Positions 11,080-21,185 are shown, numbered from the stretch's first letter. The stretch is 64,000 nt of DNA from Candidula unifasciata (GCA_905116865.2 CAJHNH020008546.1:282501-346500); one strand, 5' to 3'. Notes: generated by a model not told the origin, from the sequence alone. Program-made: numbers and translations.

Positions 11080-11240
11080 CTTATGAACAAGAGGTGAAGG
11101 AAAGACACTGGCGTTGGATAGGACACGCGTTGAGAAAACCCGATTACAATATAACTAGAATGTCCTCGCCCTGGAACCCACAGGGGCATAGGAGTAAAGG
11201 AAGACCAAAGAAAAAAAAAACGCACGGAGAAGGGAGCTAG
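11080..11240 (+). mobile_element. LINE ORF2 C-terminal fragment (WIGHTLRK type), copy 1
   Basis: The translation gives RHWRWIGHALRKPDYNITRM and then WNPQGHRSKGRPKKK. Related tails occur at 34680-34965 (plus) and 57690-57970 (minus), so one LINE family has at least three 3' fragments here. The A run near 11212 interrupts the frame. Confidence 0.85.
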
Positions 11241-11246
11241 AAATCT

Positions 11247-12130
11247 AGCGTGTGTCTGTGTGTGTGTATGTGTGTGCCTGTGTGTGTGTGTGTGTGTGCC
11301 TGTGTGTGTATGTCTTTGTTGTGTTTATGTGTGTGTCTGTATGTGTGTCTGCGTGAATGTCTCCGCGAGTATCTTCTGTGTGTATGAGGCTGTGTGTGTG
11401 TCTGCGTGTGTGTCTGTGTCTGTTTCTATGTATGTATGTGTGTATATATATATGTATGTGTCTATGCATTTGTCTGCGTGTGTCCCTGTGGGTGTTTGTG
11501 TGTTTTGTGTGTGTGTATGTGTGTGTGTGCGCGCGTCTGTGTGTGTGTTTGTACCTGTGTGTTTGTGCGTATGTGTTTGTGTGTGTGTGTTTGGGTGTAT
11601 GTGCGTGTGTGTCTGTCTGTGTGTATGTGTCTGCATGTGTCTCCTTCTGCAGTGTGTGTGTGTTGGTGTGGGTATGTGTGTCTGCGTGTGTGTCTGTGCG
11701 TGTGTGTCTGTGCGTGTGTGTCTGTGTGTGTGTCTCTGTGGGTATGCCTGTGAGTGTGTATCTCGTTGTGTGTATGTCTGTGTGTATCTGTGTATGTATG
11801 TGTGTGCTTGTGTGTGTGTGTGTGTGTCCGTGTGCGTCTGTGTGTTTGTGCGTGTGTGTCTGTTTGTGTCTGTGCGCGTGTATGTGTGTCTGCCGATGTG
11901 TGTGTGTTTGTGTGTATGTATGTCTGCGTGCGTGTGTATGCCTGTAGGTGGGTGTGCGTCTGTGTGTGTTTGTTTGTGTGTGCATGTGTGGATGTATGTG
12001 TGTGTGTGCATGTGTCTGTTGGTGTGTCTATGTGTGCATGCGTGTACCTGCATGCATGGGTGCATGTATTTGTGTGGAATATGTTTGTGTGCGTATGTGA
12101 GTTTGTATATATGCGTGTTTTAGTAAGAGG
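11247..12130. repeat. Long degenerate (TG)n tract
   Basis: About 880 bp of TG repeats are interrupted by C, A and T substitutions (TGTC, TGCG, TATG). All reading frames stay largely open, giving Cys/Val-rich or His/Thr-rich ORFs of up to 287 codons. These are products of the repeat and not genes. Alternating purine-pyrimidine DNA of this length can adopt Z-form. Confidence 0.97.
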
Positions 12131-12325
12131 ATAGCCTCGAGTGTGTGCATGCATTTTACCAACATGCTTTTGTGTGTTTTTTTTTCTCCTGATATTCAAA
12201 GTATGTATATTATTATATGAATATAACATGTTTTATTGATAAAATACTACTGCTGTGTGGAAGGGCCGGAGGTAAGACGCACGTGCGTGCCCACTTTTGT
12301 GACCCTTTGGGGGGAAAAAATTCGT

Positions 12326-12380
12326 TCGTTCGTTCTTTCTTTCTTTCTTTCTGTCCACCCACCCACCCACCCACCCATCT
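12326..12380. repeat. (TTCG)n, (TTTC)n and (CCCA)n short repeats
   Basis: Three adjoining tetranucleotide runs, each of 3-5 units. Confidence 0.95.
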
Positions 12381-12417
12381 ACTTTTCGGTCTGTATGTCT
12401 GACAGTCAACTTCAGTC

Positions 12418-12700
12418 ATGAAACCGCTTAAAGCACTTCAAAATAGAGCTGTACGATTAGTCGGTAATAATCATGGAAGAGACAGTTCCGGTACACATAA
12501 AGATCTAAAGTTATTACCGTTCCAAAAGCGACTGTTTATCAATAAGGTATAAGTTACTCACAAAATTTTTTTTTCTTTAAATACTTCAGATTACGTTTGT
12601 CCATTCACAGCAGATGCCTAAACATATTACACATCCCTAAATCAAGAATATTTAGTATTAAAAATGTTTTTAAATGTTGGTATATTTAGAGCACATTGTC
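12418..12700 (+). mobile_element. LINE ORF2 fragment (thumb/C-terminal region)
   Basis: The plus-strand translation from 12418 gives PLKALQNRAVRLVG, then THKDLKLLPFQKRLF and INKV before a stop. The LQ.RAvR motif followed by a DLxxLP block is typical of the region after the RT domain in Jockey- or CR1-like LINEs. Later codons shift frame. The family differs from the WIGHTLRK-type tails. Confidence 0.7.
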
Positions 12701-12702
12701 CC

Positions 12703-12911
12703 TGGCTCTCTAGCGTAGTTGGCTAAACCTGACCTCGCGGTAACCGGGTGACTAACTCCTTGTGGTCCGGGTTCAAGCCCGCGGTTAGGAAGAAAAGCCA
12801 CATTTCTCCCAGATTTACGGTACCTATAATGGAATCAAGGCCGAAGGGTTGCGATATCCATAGTACCGAGCCAAAGGGTTAACACCTCATGGTTTCTTGA
12901 TATTTAAAAAA
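12703..12911 (+). mobile_element. SINE-C full-length copy
   Basis: The A-box-like TAGCGTAGTTGG and the B-box-like GGTTCAAGCCC lie about 55 bp apart, as in tRNA genes. A body with AAAAGCCACATTTCTCCC and GGGTTGCGATATCC follows, then an A-run tail at 12905-12913. It follows directly on the LINE fragment. Confidence 0.9.
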
Positions 12912-12951
12912 AAAGAGCACATTGTAACTAAGAAGTTGCTGATGATGTGTA

Positions 12952-13204
12952 CTATCATTATTATTATTATTATTACTATTGTTATTATTATCATTATTAT
13001 ATTATCTGCTAAAATGATGTGTAAATGGAATAATGTATGCATGGAGTCAGGCCAGGAGGGCAGAATGTAGGACTGGCCAGTGCGCCTATTTCGTAACCCT
13101 TTGAAAATTAAGTTCATTCGTTCGTTCGGTCTGCTGCTGCTGCTGCGTTTCTTCCTCCTCCCCCTTCTTCTTCTTCTATTGATTATTATTATTATTATCA
13201 TTAT
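12952..13204. repeat. Trinucleotide-rich block (TTA, CTG, TTC) around unassigned DNA
   Basis: (TTA)n with variants lies at about 12955-13005, a short (CTG)n at 13132-13146, and TTC/TTA repeats at 13150-13204. The DNA between them has no recognised element. Confidence 0.85.
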
Positions 13205-13220
13205 GTAAACTCTTGTCAGT

Positions 13221-13455
13221 TAGTTAGTTAGTTGTGTATCCTTTACAGGACGTTGCAGAACCAACCCTAACAGCCCCTGGCTGTTGTGTGGTTTCTCTAG
13301 GCAATTTACATCCAGTAGTTGCCATTGCTTACTGGACGGTCGGCTTTCTTGATACCACTGTCGAAACCAACGCAAGGCGCATGGCCCGCAGCTGGGATCG
13401 AACCTGGCATCCCGGCATTACGAAGCGTTCGCATCGACTTAGCCACAGAGCCGAC
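13221..13455 (-). mobile_element. SINE-A full-length copy with target-site duplication
   Basis: On the minus strand it begins TCGGCTCTGTGGCTAAGTCG. An A-box match TGGCTAAGTCG and a B-box match GGTTCGATCCC follow. The body ends AACGTCCTGTAAAGG and the tail is (CTAA)n. ACTCTTGTCAGT occurs on both sides (13209-13220 and 13456-13467), a perfect 12-bp duplication that fixes both ends. Confidence 0.96.
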
Positions 13456-13601
13456 ACTCTTGTCAGTACCAGGGTTAAAACAAATGTCATTTTATGAAGG
13501 ATGTATTTACTCTTCTGCTTCTGCGTTCATCCGAAGGTGTAATTGCGTTGTGTCTGTTTACAGATATTTGCTTCTTTCGGCCGACACATCTTACTTCTGA
13601 A

Positions 13602-13657
13602 AGAGAGAGAGAGAGAGAGCGCGCGAGAGAGAGAGCGAGAGAGAGAGAAAGGAAGGA

Positions 13658-13703
<46 letters not shown>
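13602..13703. repeat. (GA)n microsatellite, interrupted
   Basis: GA repeats with GCGC and GGAAGGAAGA interruptions. Confidence 0.97.
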
Positions 13704-13708
<5 letters not shown>

Positions 13709-14860
13709 AAAGAGAACGTTTGCCCAAGAATCAAAGAAGCGCGTGGAAATCACAGTTAACAGCTCAGCTCGATTAACATCAGCGCGCCAGTGCGTGCGTG
13801 TATTGTCCCTTACATGACCAAATTGCTGGACCCAGGAACCCACGCAGTCGTGCCAATCAAGCACCAGGAACACACGCAGTCGCGCGAATCAAGCATTTCA
13901 TTACCGAACTTTTCAATTCGAAGACAAGATTAGTGACCATCAAATTAATTTCCATTTTTAATTCGAAATTCTCATCGCAGTGAAATCGGACGAACTTTTG
14001 AAGGACGGATCAGGAACAGGGACATTAATTGGGACGGGAAATTAACGTTCAGAGTTCTCATTCTCAGCCGCAAAAATGATATCTTTAAGTGATTAATGAA
14101 CGATGAAATCATAAACAGAAGCCTTGTCCTTGGAGGAGAGTCGAGTACCTGTAGGGCTAACAAAAATACATTAAAGAAAAACCGTTAATAGAGGCCAGGG
14201 TAATTGAATAGCGTGGGCAGAGATGAGAGAAGTGAGGCCACGAGAGAGGTCGGTTAAGAGCAACTGTTGCGTCCGAGGGGCTAAAAGTCTGTGGTTGGTG
14301 AGAAGGATGCATTGCTAATGATGACTGTGGCTGTTGATGCTAGTAATTCTGTAGATGATGGTGGATTATGTAGATGATGGTTGTGGTGGTCGGTGGTGAC
14401 TGTAACGATTTTAATCATTTTGGTGTAAGCCAACCCCAGTATTTGCCTTTTTAGGGGGCCGTTTTTCTTGAAATTTTACGTTCAGTATTTGCCACTGTTT
14501 CAGGGCAAAGAGGTCCAAAGCAGACTTCGAATTAAGGGTTATTGGAAAGGTGAAACGTCGACAGGTGACTATACAGAGAATAATTATAAAGATTATGTAG
14601 ATTATAATGATAATTTTTAGGATGCGTCTAAGAAAACCCCTATTAATCAAGTACCAATAAATGTATTGATCCGTTCATTTATAAGAAACACCCTGATCCA
14701 TATCATTTGATACATTCAGTAATTAAAAAGTAACCATTCTGTGAGAAAAATGTAACCGCTGGTTTGTACAGAAATGAATGCCATTTAATGTTTACACCAA
14801 TTTCACTGTAAAATTTACTTTTAATTTGTTTTAAATTATTTTTTAAATATTGTATCCCTC
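13704..14860. other. Unassigned sequence
   Basis: A 34-bp near-duplicate lies at about 13830-13895 (AGGAACCCACGCAGTCG, then AGGAACACACGCAGTCG). Otherwise this AT-rich stretch holds no recognised element. Short ORFs here look random. Confidence 0.45.
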
Positions 14861-14865
14861 CAAAG

Positions 14866-14892
14866 TCCCCCCCCCCCCCCCCCCACCCCCAA
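14866..14892. repeat. C homopolymer
   Basis: An almost unbroken run of C ending in CCCCACCCCC. Confidence 0.95.
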
Positions 14893-14974
14893 ATTTAAAC
14901 GTGTTGAATAGAGCTTATGCCAAACAAAACTGCGGGGCGGTTTTGCTACACAAATATGTTTCAAGCGAAAGAAA

Positions 14975-15030
14975 GAAGAAGAAGGAGGAGAAGAAGAAGA
15001 AAAGAATAATAATAATAATAATAATAATAA

Positions 15031-15061
<31 letters not shown>

Positions 15062-15117
15062 AAGAAGAAGAAGAAGAAGAAGAAGAAAAGAAGAAAAAGA
15101 AGAAAAAGAAGAAGATG
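14975..15117. repeat. (AAT)n/(AAG)n trinucleotide tract
   Basis: AAG-rich, then (AAT)n, then (AAG)n. The Arg/Lys- or Phe/Leu-rich ORFs are artefacts. Confidence 0.97.
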
Positions 15118-15627
15118 TAGTTTTGTCATAATACATGGACCCCTTTTGCGCTCAGTGATCCCTGGAGCAAAGTATCTGCTCCTCCCTCCCTTTTCCTTAG
15201 CTGTGATGTACAGTAATCATCACTAATGAGAACTCGCTTAAGACAAACACTCGGTTAACATGGACACAATTTTGGCCTTAGCAAGGATGTGTTATTCATT
15301 ATATGCCTTTTAGTCCCCGGTTGAAAACAAAATTTTAACACGAATTCTTACTTTTTCAGTCCCTTGAAATTTTTATTAACGAGCTTTCCCTCTAATCATA
15401 ACGTTCCTTCTCTCGTATGGGAACCAATTAGTACTTGCACATTTATTTGCATGCTTGTTCGATGACCTTAAACGTTCCCCGGATCATAAGATAGATGACG
15501 TAGATGAAGGAGAAGGTTATACATGTCAGCAATTTATATATTCCAATACCGGTGTGTCGGAAAACGAGCATCCACATACATTGGCCGGTTCTGCACCATT
15601 TGGTGGTGAATTGACGACAGTATGACA
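15118..15627. other. Unassigned sequence
   Basis: No internal match, domain or tandem structure was seen in these 500 bp. Confidence 0.4.
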
Positions 15628-15635
15628 GTCTAGAT

Positions 15636-15843
15636 CAGCGGTTTATTTTGGGTCAAACGTCCCTTTCACAGGGGTCGCCCAGGACCATCGGAAAACCCAT
15701 ATTCACTGAAAGTAAGAAGTAGTAACGAAATAATTGTGTTTGGAAGTCGCCATTAGATGGGGAACTGTTTTGTATTAAAGGGTCGCCACAAGATGGGGAA
15801 CTGTATTAAAGGGTCGCGGCATTAGGAAGGTTGAGAGCCACTG
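15636..15843. mobile_element. SPIN-like hAT MITE with perfect 8-bp duplication
   Basis: The 208-bp element starts CAGCGGTTTATTTTGGG and ends GGTTGAGAGCCACTG, whose complement reads CAGTGGCTCTCAACC. Internally it has CCCTTTCACAGGGGTCGCCC and GACCATCGGAAAA, which match the SPIN/Buster-type hAT ends I recall. GTCTAGAT flanks it exactly at 15628-15635 and 15844-15851. It is non-autonomous, with no transposase. An internal block (GTCGCCA..AGATGGGGAACTG) occurs twice. Confidence 0.93.
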
Positions 15844-15899
15844 GTCTAGATGTTGTGAGGGCCTTTTGGGAGCGAGTGAACAGTGCGGAGGCACTAATA

Positions 15900-16115
15900 C
15901 ATTATTATGGTCTGAGGAGAATGGCGATGCGGGGCGCTACCAAGGGATCTGGCCGACGCTCAACACTCAAGGGAAAAGGCGAGATGAATTACAGTCAGAC
16001 AGTTATTTTTACCATCGGAATTAAAACTCTTCATTTGCTGCTGAAGATAGGACGGCGCGCTTACATGAGTGTCCGGAGTGCAATGATGTCAATTTTCAAT
16101 TCAACATTCAACCAA
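15900..16115 (+). mobile_element. Dispersed repeat family F, copy 1
   Basis: The block GGAATTAAAACTCTTC, then TGCTGAAGATAGGACGG, an ATGATGTCA segment and a 3' AATTCAA-type tail recurs at 21640-21850 and, in part, 29030-29165. On the minus strand it recurs at 36935-37125 and 39850-40080. It is SINE-sized, but no clear tRNA head was seen. Confidence 0.75.
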
Positions 16116-16130
16116 TTTGAAGATGTTCAC

Positions 16131-16865
16131 TTAGTGTGACAATGATGACACCGTAAAGCGAGATAGACAACCAATGAAATGAAAAAATGAATGAAATAAT
16201 AGGTAAAGAGGCAGATTTGCAGCTTAAGAAGAGAAAGAGGTAGTAAAGATAAGCAAATAAAAAGACATGATCCCAAAGAGAAAAAAAAACCGGAAGTAAG
16301 AACAAGAAAGCAATATAAAGGAATCAGGTGCCGTTGATGAGTTCCAACGGAAGTCGTATTCAAAACAGACGCTGAACAGAAAACGTGCCAGAGAAACAAA
16401 GATCATCGATCAAAAGCCACGCGATCACAGATCAATAAATCACAGAATTGTAGACTCTTAATCGCTAGCCACAAATCAAAGTTGATGGCGTCTTTTGCCT
16501 GGCCAGACTCTGTTTATGGAGGGGCGGGTAATTCCAACAATAGAGTGCTGAGGGTCACGTACGAACAGTTTAAATGGATGCGCAGGGATTTGCGTTCTCC
16601 TTTTTCATGGCAACGCCATTTCCGGAAATGACTTTTGACTGATAAAATGGAGGGCTTTGAGAGAGTTACAATGAGAAGATACTAGATCAGTTGCAGAAGC
16701 TTTGCAGCCAAACAAATGATATGGCAATGGTTATTGCAACTGCAGCGGCGGTCAAAGTGACAGCTGTATGGCCTTTAATATTGTTGCATGACAAACAACT
16801 AGTGTTTCTTGTTTACTTTGTCTTAGCCGCGGTAGCGTAAAGCAAGACGCTCGATTGGCAGCCCA
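16131..16865. other. Unassigned sequence
   Basis: No repeat match or domain was seen. Minus-strand ORFs near 16108-16406 overlap in different frames and are Leu/Phe/Ser-rich. I did not call them. Confidence 0.4.
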
Positions 16866-17150
16866 TAACCGGCTCCAGCTGATGGGCCGTGCTGCTGACG
16901 TCACCGGGTCGGGCTAACGATGCGTTAAGCCAGCAGTTCTCAAACTGGGTGCCGAGGCATCCTAGGATGCCGTCAGCGTATACCAGGAGTGCCGCGGCAA
17001 TTATCAAGAAAGGTCGGCTAAAAACTGTGAAATTTTTAAAGAAGGCATGTAGAAACTTGAAAGTTAAAATTTAATTTGTCTTTCCTCGCCGCTTTCGTTA
17101 GCCCGATCCGCTGACGTCAGCAGCACGGCCCTGTTAGCTGGAGCGGGTCT
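16866..17150. mobile_element. Composite inverted-repeat element, copy 1
   Basis: Outer arms: 16868-16928 (GGCTCCAGCTGATGGGCCGT, TGCTGACGTCA, CGGGCTAACGATGCG) and 17098-17147, its approximate reverse complement. Between them, from 16931, lies a hAT-like MITE starting CAGCAGTTCTCAAACTGGGTG. The same composite, with the inner part reversed, occurs at 58407-58730. Confidence 0.8.
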
Positions 17151-17439
17151 TAGACGGCCCAAGGATCTTGGGTCTGAATCTATGTCAGGATGGATGGTTA
17201 AAAGAATGACCCAGGTCGGATTAACCTCTTCCCCTTCATCTTCGAATTCGCCAGCTGTAAAATCAGTTGGAAAGTTCGAGTTGTTCGTTCATTTCAGGTC
17301 TTTTGTTTCGTTCTAGAACATAAGTTTGCTAGCATATTTGGCTTATTTTTATTTTAAGCGCACTGTTGGTCCCTCGGCTCTCATGCAGATGCATTCCGAC
17401 TTTTGAAAAAACCCATCCCTAATTAGTCGACTTTTACAA

Positions 17440-17800
17440 CATGATTATTATGGGTGGTGATTCTTCCCCTCTAAAATGGGGTCCCGGTACTCACACGGAA
17501 AGTCCCCGCCTAAAATTAGTACCATGAAATGTTTTGAGAAGAATTTGTTTTAAATTCACTCCAAATAAAGGAAAACCCGGAGTTTTCAGCAAAGTCCAAT
17601 ATTATAGGGTTATTATTGATTGGGGTTAGGGTTAGGATCTTTGTCATTCTAGACCGCCTGAAAGGGACAAACAAGCTCTGCTCCTAATCCTAGCTCTTAC
17701 CCTATCCCTTACGTTAACCCCTAACCATAACATCTCTACAATATTGCAGTTTTTCCGGAATTCCCTTTGTTTGGGGTGAATAAAAAAAAAAAAAAATACC
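17440..17800. repeat. Foldback element
   Basis: 17556-17612 (TTCACTCCAAATAAAGG, then CAATATTATAG) pairs with 17738-17785 read in reverse complement (TTCACCCCAAACAAAGGG, then CAATATTGTAG). The centre holds GGGGTTAGGGTTAGG and its near complement. It is MITE-like, but no target duplication was settled. Confidence 0.65.
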
Positions 17801-17894
17801 GCTACTGGCGTAATTTTTAACACAACAATTCTGAGAGATTTATCATAATCTGGATCCGTATTCCCGATAAACTAATGGTCTAAACAAGAGGTCT

Positions 17895-18715
17895 TTAACA
17901 CTTCACCTCTCAGCCACTTACCACTTCACACTCCAACCACTTAACACTCCACACCTCAACCACTTACCACTTCACACCCCAACCACCTAACACTCCACAC
18001 CTCAACCACTTCCCACCCCAGCCACTTAACACTTCACACCGCAACCACTTAACACTTCACACCGCAACCACTTAACACTTCACACCTTTACAACTTAACA
18101 CTTCAAACCCCAACCACTTCACACACCAACCACTTAACACTCCACACCTCAACCACTTCACACCCCAGCCACTTAACACTTCACACCCCAACCACTTAAC
18201 ACTTCACACCTTAACCACTTCACACCCCAACCACTTAACACTCCCCACCCAAACCACTTCACACCCCAACCACTTTACACTTCACACCAAACCACTTCAT
18301 ATCCCAACCACTTAACACTTCACACCCCAACCACTTAATACTTCACACCCCAGCCACTTTACACTTCACACCAAACCACTTCATACCCCAACCACTTAAC
18401 ACTTCACACCCCAACCACTTAATACTTCACACCCCAGCCACTTTACACTTCACACCAAACCACTTCATACCCCAACCACTTAACACTTCACACCCCAACC
18501 ACTTAATACTTCACACCCCAGCCACTTTACACTTCACACCAAACCACTTCATATCCCAACAACCCAACACTGCACACCGCAACCACTTCACACACCAACC
18601 ACTTAACACTTCACACCTCAACCACTCCACACCTCAACCACTTGACATCGTAACTACGTAACAATTTACACCCCAAATACTTAAAACATCACACCCCAAT
18701 TACAATATCACCTAT
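17895..18715. repeat. 23-bp minisatellite with higher-order units
   Basis: The basic unit is close to AACCACTTAACACTTCACACCCC. Between about 18265 and 18550 a larger unit of about 84 bp, made of four diverged basic units (including CACTTTACACTTCACACC and AACCACTTCATACCCC), repeats about three times with little change. This points to a recent higher-order expansion. Confidence 0.95.
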
Positions 18716-19100
18716 TGGACTGTATTTACCTTCGTTATCTGACAATAAAGAACATATCAAAACATCAAGGATCTGATGGAAAGAGCGTCATTTGCAGAAA
18801 ATTATATGTGATTTTAGTTTTTCAAAAACAGATTAACTGCACAATATATTGCCACGGAATTAGTGTCACATAAAATCCTGCTTCATGGTGATTGCCAATC
18901 CAAAAGCTTTCGCTACCGACTAAATGCAACTGAAGTATGTCTTGCAAAAAATATATATATATATATAAAGAACACCCGTTTTCTCACATACCCACCCACA
19001 CTGGACTACAATTTTCTTCGTAATCGTTTTGTAATGCCCCAGTGTAACAATGCTGTATGGTTACACGGTTATTTCTGTAATTTGAAAAGCAAATCCAGAG
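18716..19100. other. Unassigned sequence with short AT run
   Basis: Apart from (AT)n near 18951-18968, nothing was recognised. The 116-residue ORF at 18863-19213 runs into the following AAT repeat and has no domain I know. Confidence 0.4.
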
Positions 19101-19105
19101 GGGAC

Positions 19106-19106
<1 letters not shown>

Positions 19107-19176
<70 letters not shown>
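19107..19176. repeat. (AAT)n microsatellite
   Basis: An almost pure AAT run of about 70 bp. Confidence 0.98.
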
Positions 19177-19430
19177 GAACATACTCAGTTTTTCCCGCAG
19201 ACGTACTGTTTAGAAGAAATTTATTGGCACTGCCAAGTAAATGTTTACTAAAGCAACCCTTTCTACTCTACTCACTGAAGCGTAATGGTTACATGGTGCT
19301 AGTCTGTTATTAAAGACCAACGGGCTCTCCGTGGGAGATTTGGCCAGTATCATGCCGGACCTAATCACCTTACTCCTTTCCTTTTAAGGATACGTTGACT
19401 TCGAACCTCATATCATTTTAAATGCAACCC

Positions 19431-19432
<2 letters not shown>

Positions 19433-19461
<29 letters not shown>

Positions 19462-19669
19462 CTTCTTCTTCTTCTTCTTCTTCTTCTTCTTCTTCTTCTT
19501 CTTCTTCTTCTTCTTCTTCTTCTTCTTCTTCTTCTTCTTCTTCTTTTCTTCTTCTTCTTCTTCTTCTTCTTCTTCTTCTTCTCTTCTTTCTTCTTTCTTC
19601 TTTCTTCTTCTTCTTCTTTCTTCTCTTCTTCTTTTCTTCTTCTTCTTCTTCTCTTCTTCTTCTTCTTCA
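19433..19669. repeat. (TTC)n microsatellite
   Basis: About 235 bp of TTC with a few TTTC and TCTTC interruptions. Ser-, Lys- and Arg-rich ORFs come from it. Confidence 0.98.
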
Positions 19670-19840
19670 GCGTTCCGAGCCCTTGAGGTTCATTGCTGCA
19701 CCCGCCTCCACTCATCTCTCTCTCTGGTTGGCCTTCTCTTTCCAGTTGGTGACACTTGCAAGTGTTTGTAGGTCTGTCTGGACGTTGTCTCTCCATTGTC
19801 TTCTTGGTCTGCCTCGTTGTCTACGACCATGCAGCTCACT
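19670..19840 (-). mobile_element. LINE ORF2 C-terminal fragment adjoining (TTC)n
   Basis: On the minus strand one frame reads GRRGRPRRQWRDNVQTD and then LQTLASVTNWKEKA. This is the terminal GRPR.W.D block of LINE ORF2. It ends next to the (TTC)n tract, which on the minus strand is (GAA)n and could have grown from the element's 3' tail. Confidence 0.7.
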
Positions 19841-20288
19841 TGCGTATACAGTCTTTACCTCTCTACAATTAACATTCTCTCAAAATGCCCAAGCATTTCT
19901 GTCAATTAGATCTCATGATGCCATTGATCAATGGTGATTTAAACAGATTCTGAATTTCGTTGTTGCTTCTAACTCTACATTCTCAGCTGTTTGCATCTTT
20001 GATGGGTCCAAAGATTAGTCATAATAGTCTGTTTTCGAAAATTTGAAATGAGGCTTCATCTCTTTTAGTTGTGCTCCAGGTTAAAAAATGCAACCTACAC
20101 GTTCCATAAATAGTTTTGTCAATTACGCAGATGGTCGATTTTGCCCCCTTCTAAATTGACCAAGCTGCCATGTAGACCCAGTGTACAATGGATATTGTGT
20201 AAAAATCCGTGCAAGTATAGGCGACCTGTGAAATGTTTACCACATCAGCCACCGAGTGTAGACTGAGCTATAAGTATGACTCTAGTAT
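19841..20288. other. Unassigned sequence
   Basis: No repeat match or coding signal was recognised. Confidence 0.4.
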
Positions 20289-20294
20289 CACATG

Positions 20295-20845
20295 TACGGG
20301 AGCCGCGGGGAGTAGCGCTGGCCTGCAGACCGGAGAGTTGTTGGTTCGGATGCTGACAGTACCATATTTTTTTTTTTTTTAATTACCCAGCCTTGAGTGG
20401 GTAAGTAAAAAAGTAAAGATCCCTTTTCACGCCTTTCGGCGCATCGGGCATATGGGCAGAGCGTCCCATATTTTTACAGACCATCAGCACTCGGTGGGTA
20501 ATGTGGTCAGCATTACGCCGGCTGTCTTTACTTTCCCAGGACAGCCCATCCTGGTACCCATTTTAGGCTGGGTCGACCTGCGACGTCCCATACCACGATA
20601 AAAGTCCACGCAGCCTGCAGTGGATTTCGATCGCGGTATGCTGGCTTACGAGTCGGACTCGCAACGCCTTAGCCACGGACGCCGCCCTTGAGTGGGTACC
20701 AGAGGTAATCATGGAAAGCAAAGGCGGCTGGCGTGATGCTGACCACATCAACCACCGAGTGCCGTTTGGTCTGTAAACTATATATATGCTCTAAATGTTC
20801 ATACGCCTGAAGACTTGGAAAGGTTCCTTTTTCTGTACTCTGCTT
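20295..20845 (+). mobile_element. SINE-B-related element split by a nested SINE
   Basis: The left part (20295-20403) holds a tRNA-like head (AGTAGCGCTGGCCTGCAG, TTGGTTCGG) and the start of the shared body (TACCCAGCCTTGAGTGGGTA). The right part (20686-20845) resumes with CCTTGAGTGGGTACC and continues through GATGCTGACCACATC to a decayed end. The head differs from that of standard SINE-B. Confidence 0.9.
20404..20685 (-). mobile_element. SINE-B2 nested insertion with perfect 13-bp duplication
   Basis: On the minus strand the head reads GCGTCCGTGGCTAAGGCG with an A-box match TGGCTAAGGCG and a B-box match GATCGAAATCC, as in the copy at 54727. The body is the shared SINE-B block and the tail is TTTAC-rich. 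The 13 bp CCTTGAGTGGGTA lie on both sides (20391-20403 and 20686-20698). Confidence 0.95.
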
Positions 20846-20914
20846 ATCATATGCCCGATGAGCCAAAAAGAGCACGGAAAAGAGTCTAGAAGTTGCACAG
20901 ACCTTCCTCTTTTT

Positions 20915-21185
20915 CCTCTTCTTGCTTGCTCTCCCTGTCAGTGACTTTCAGATGAGAAAGAAGGCTACAATCCTCTACGGAGGCCGTGGGGCGACGCACG
21001 TCCACCACTCACCAACATAGATTAGGTTCCATCGGAGTGCCACATGGCCGAGACCTGGAATCTCACGGAAGCCGTGCGGCGAAGCACGTCCACCACTCAC
21101 CCACATAGATCAGGTTCCATCGGAGTGCCAGCTGGCCAAAACCAGGGACCTCTCTGTGACACGTAGAGAACCTGTCAGCAGTGTG
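20915..21185. repeat. Dispersed family J fragment with internal duplication
   Basis: TCTCCCTGTCAGTG and TTCCATCGGAGTGCCA match 844-860 and 1362-1377. A segment of about 80 bp (GCACGTCCACCACTCACC and TTCCATCGGAGTGCCA) is present twice in tandem. Confidence 0.75.

Noticed and set aside
11245..12229. Several ORFs of 119-287 codons, Cys/Val or His/Thr rich
   Set aside because: All follow the degenerate TG tract in every frame and on both strands.
16108..16406. Minus-strand hydrophobic ORFs as a small membrane protein
   Set aside because: Overlapping frames, low complexity (Leu, Phe, Ser) and no splice signals or family resemblance.
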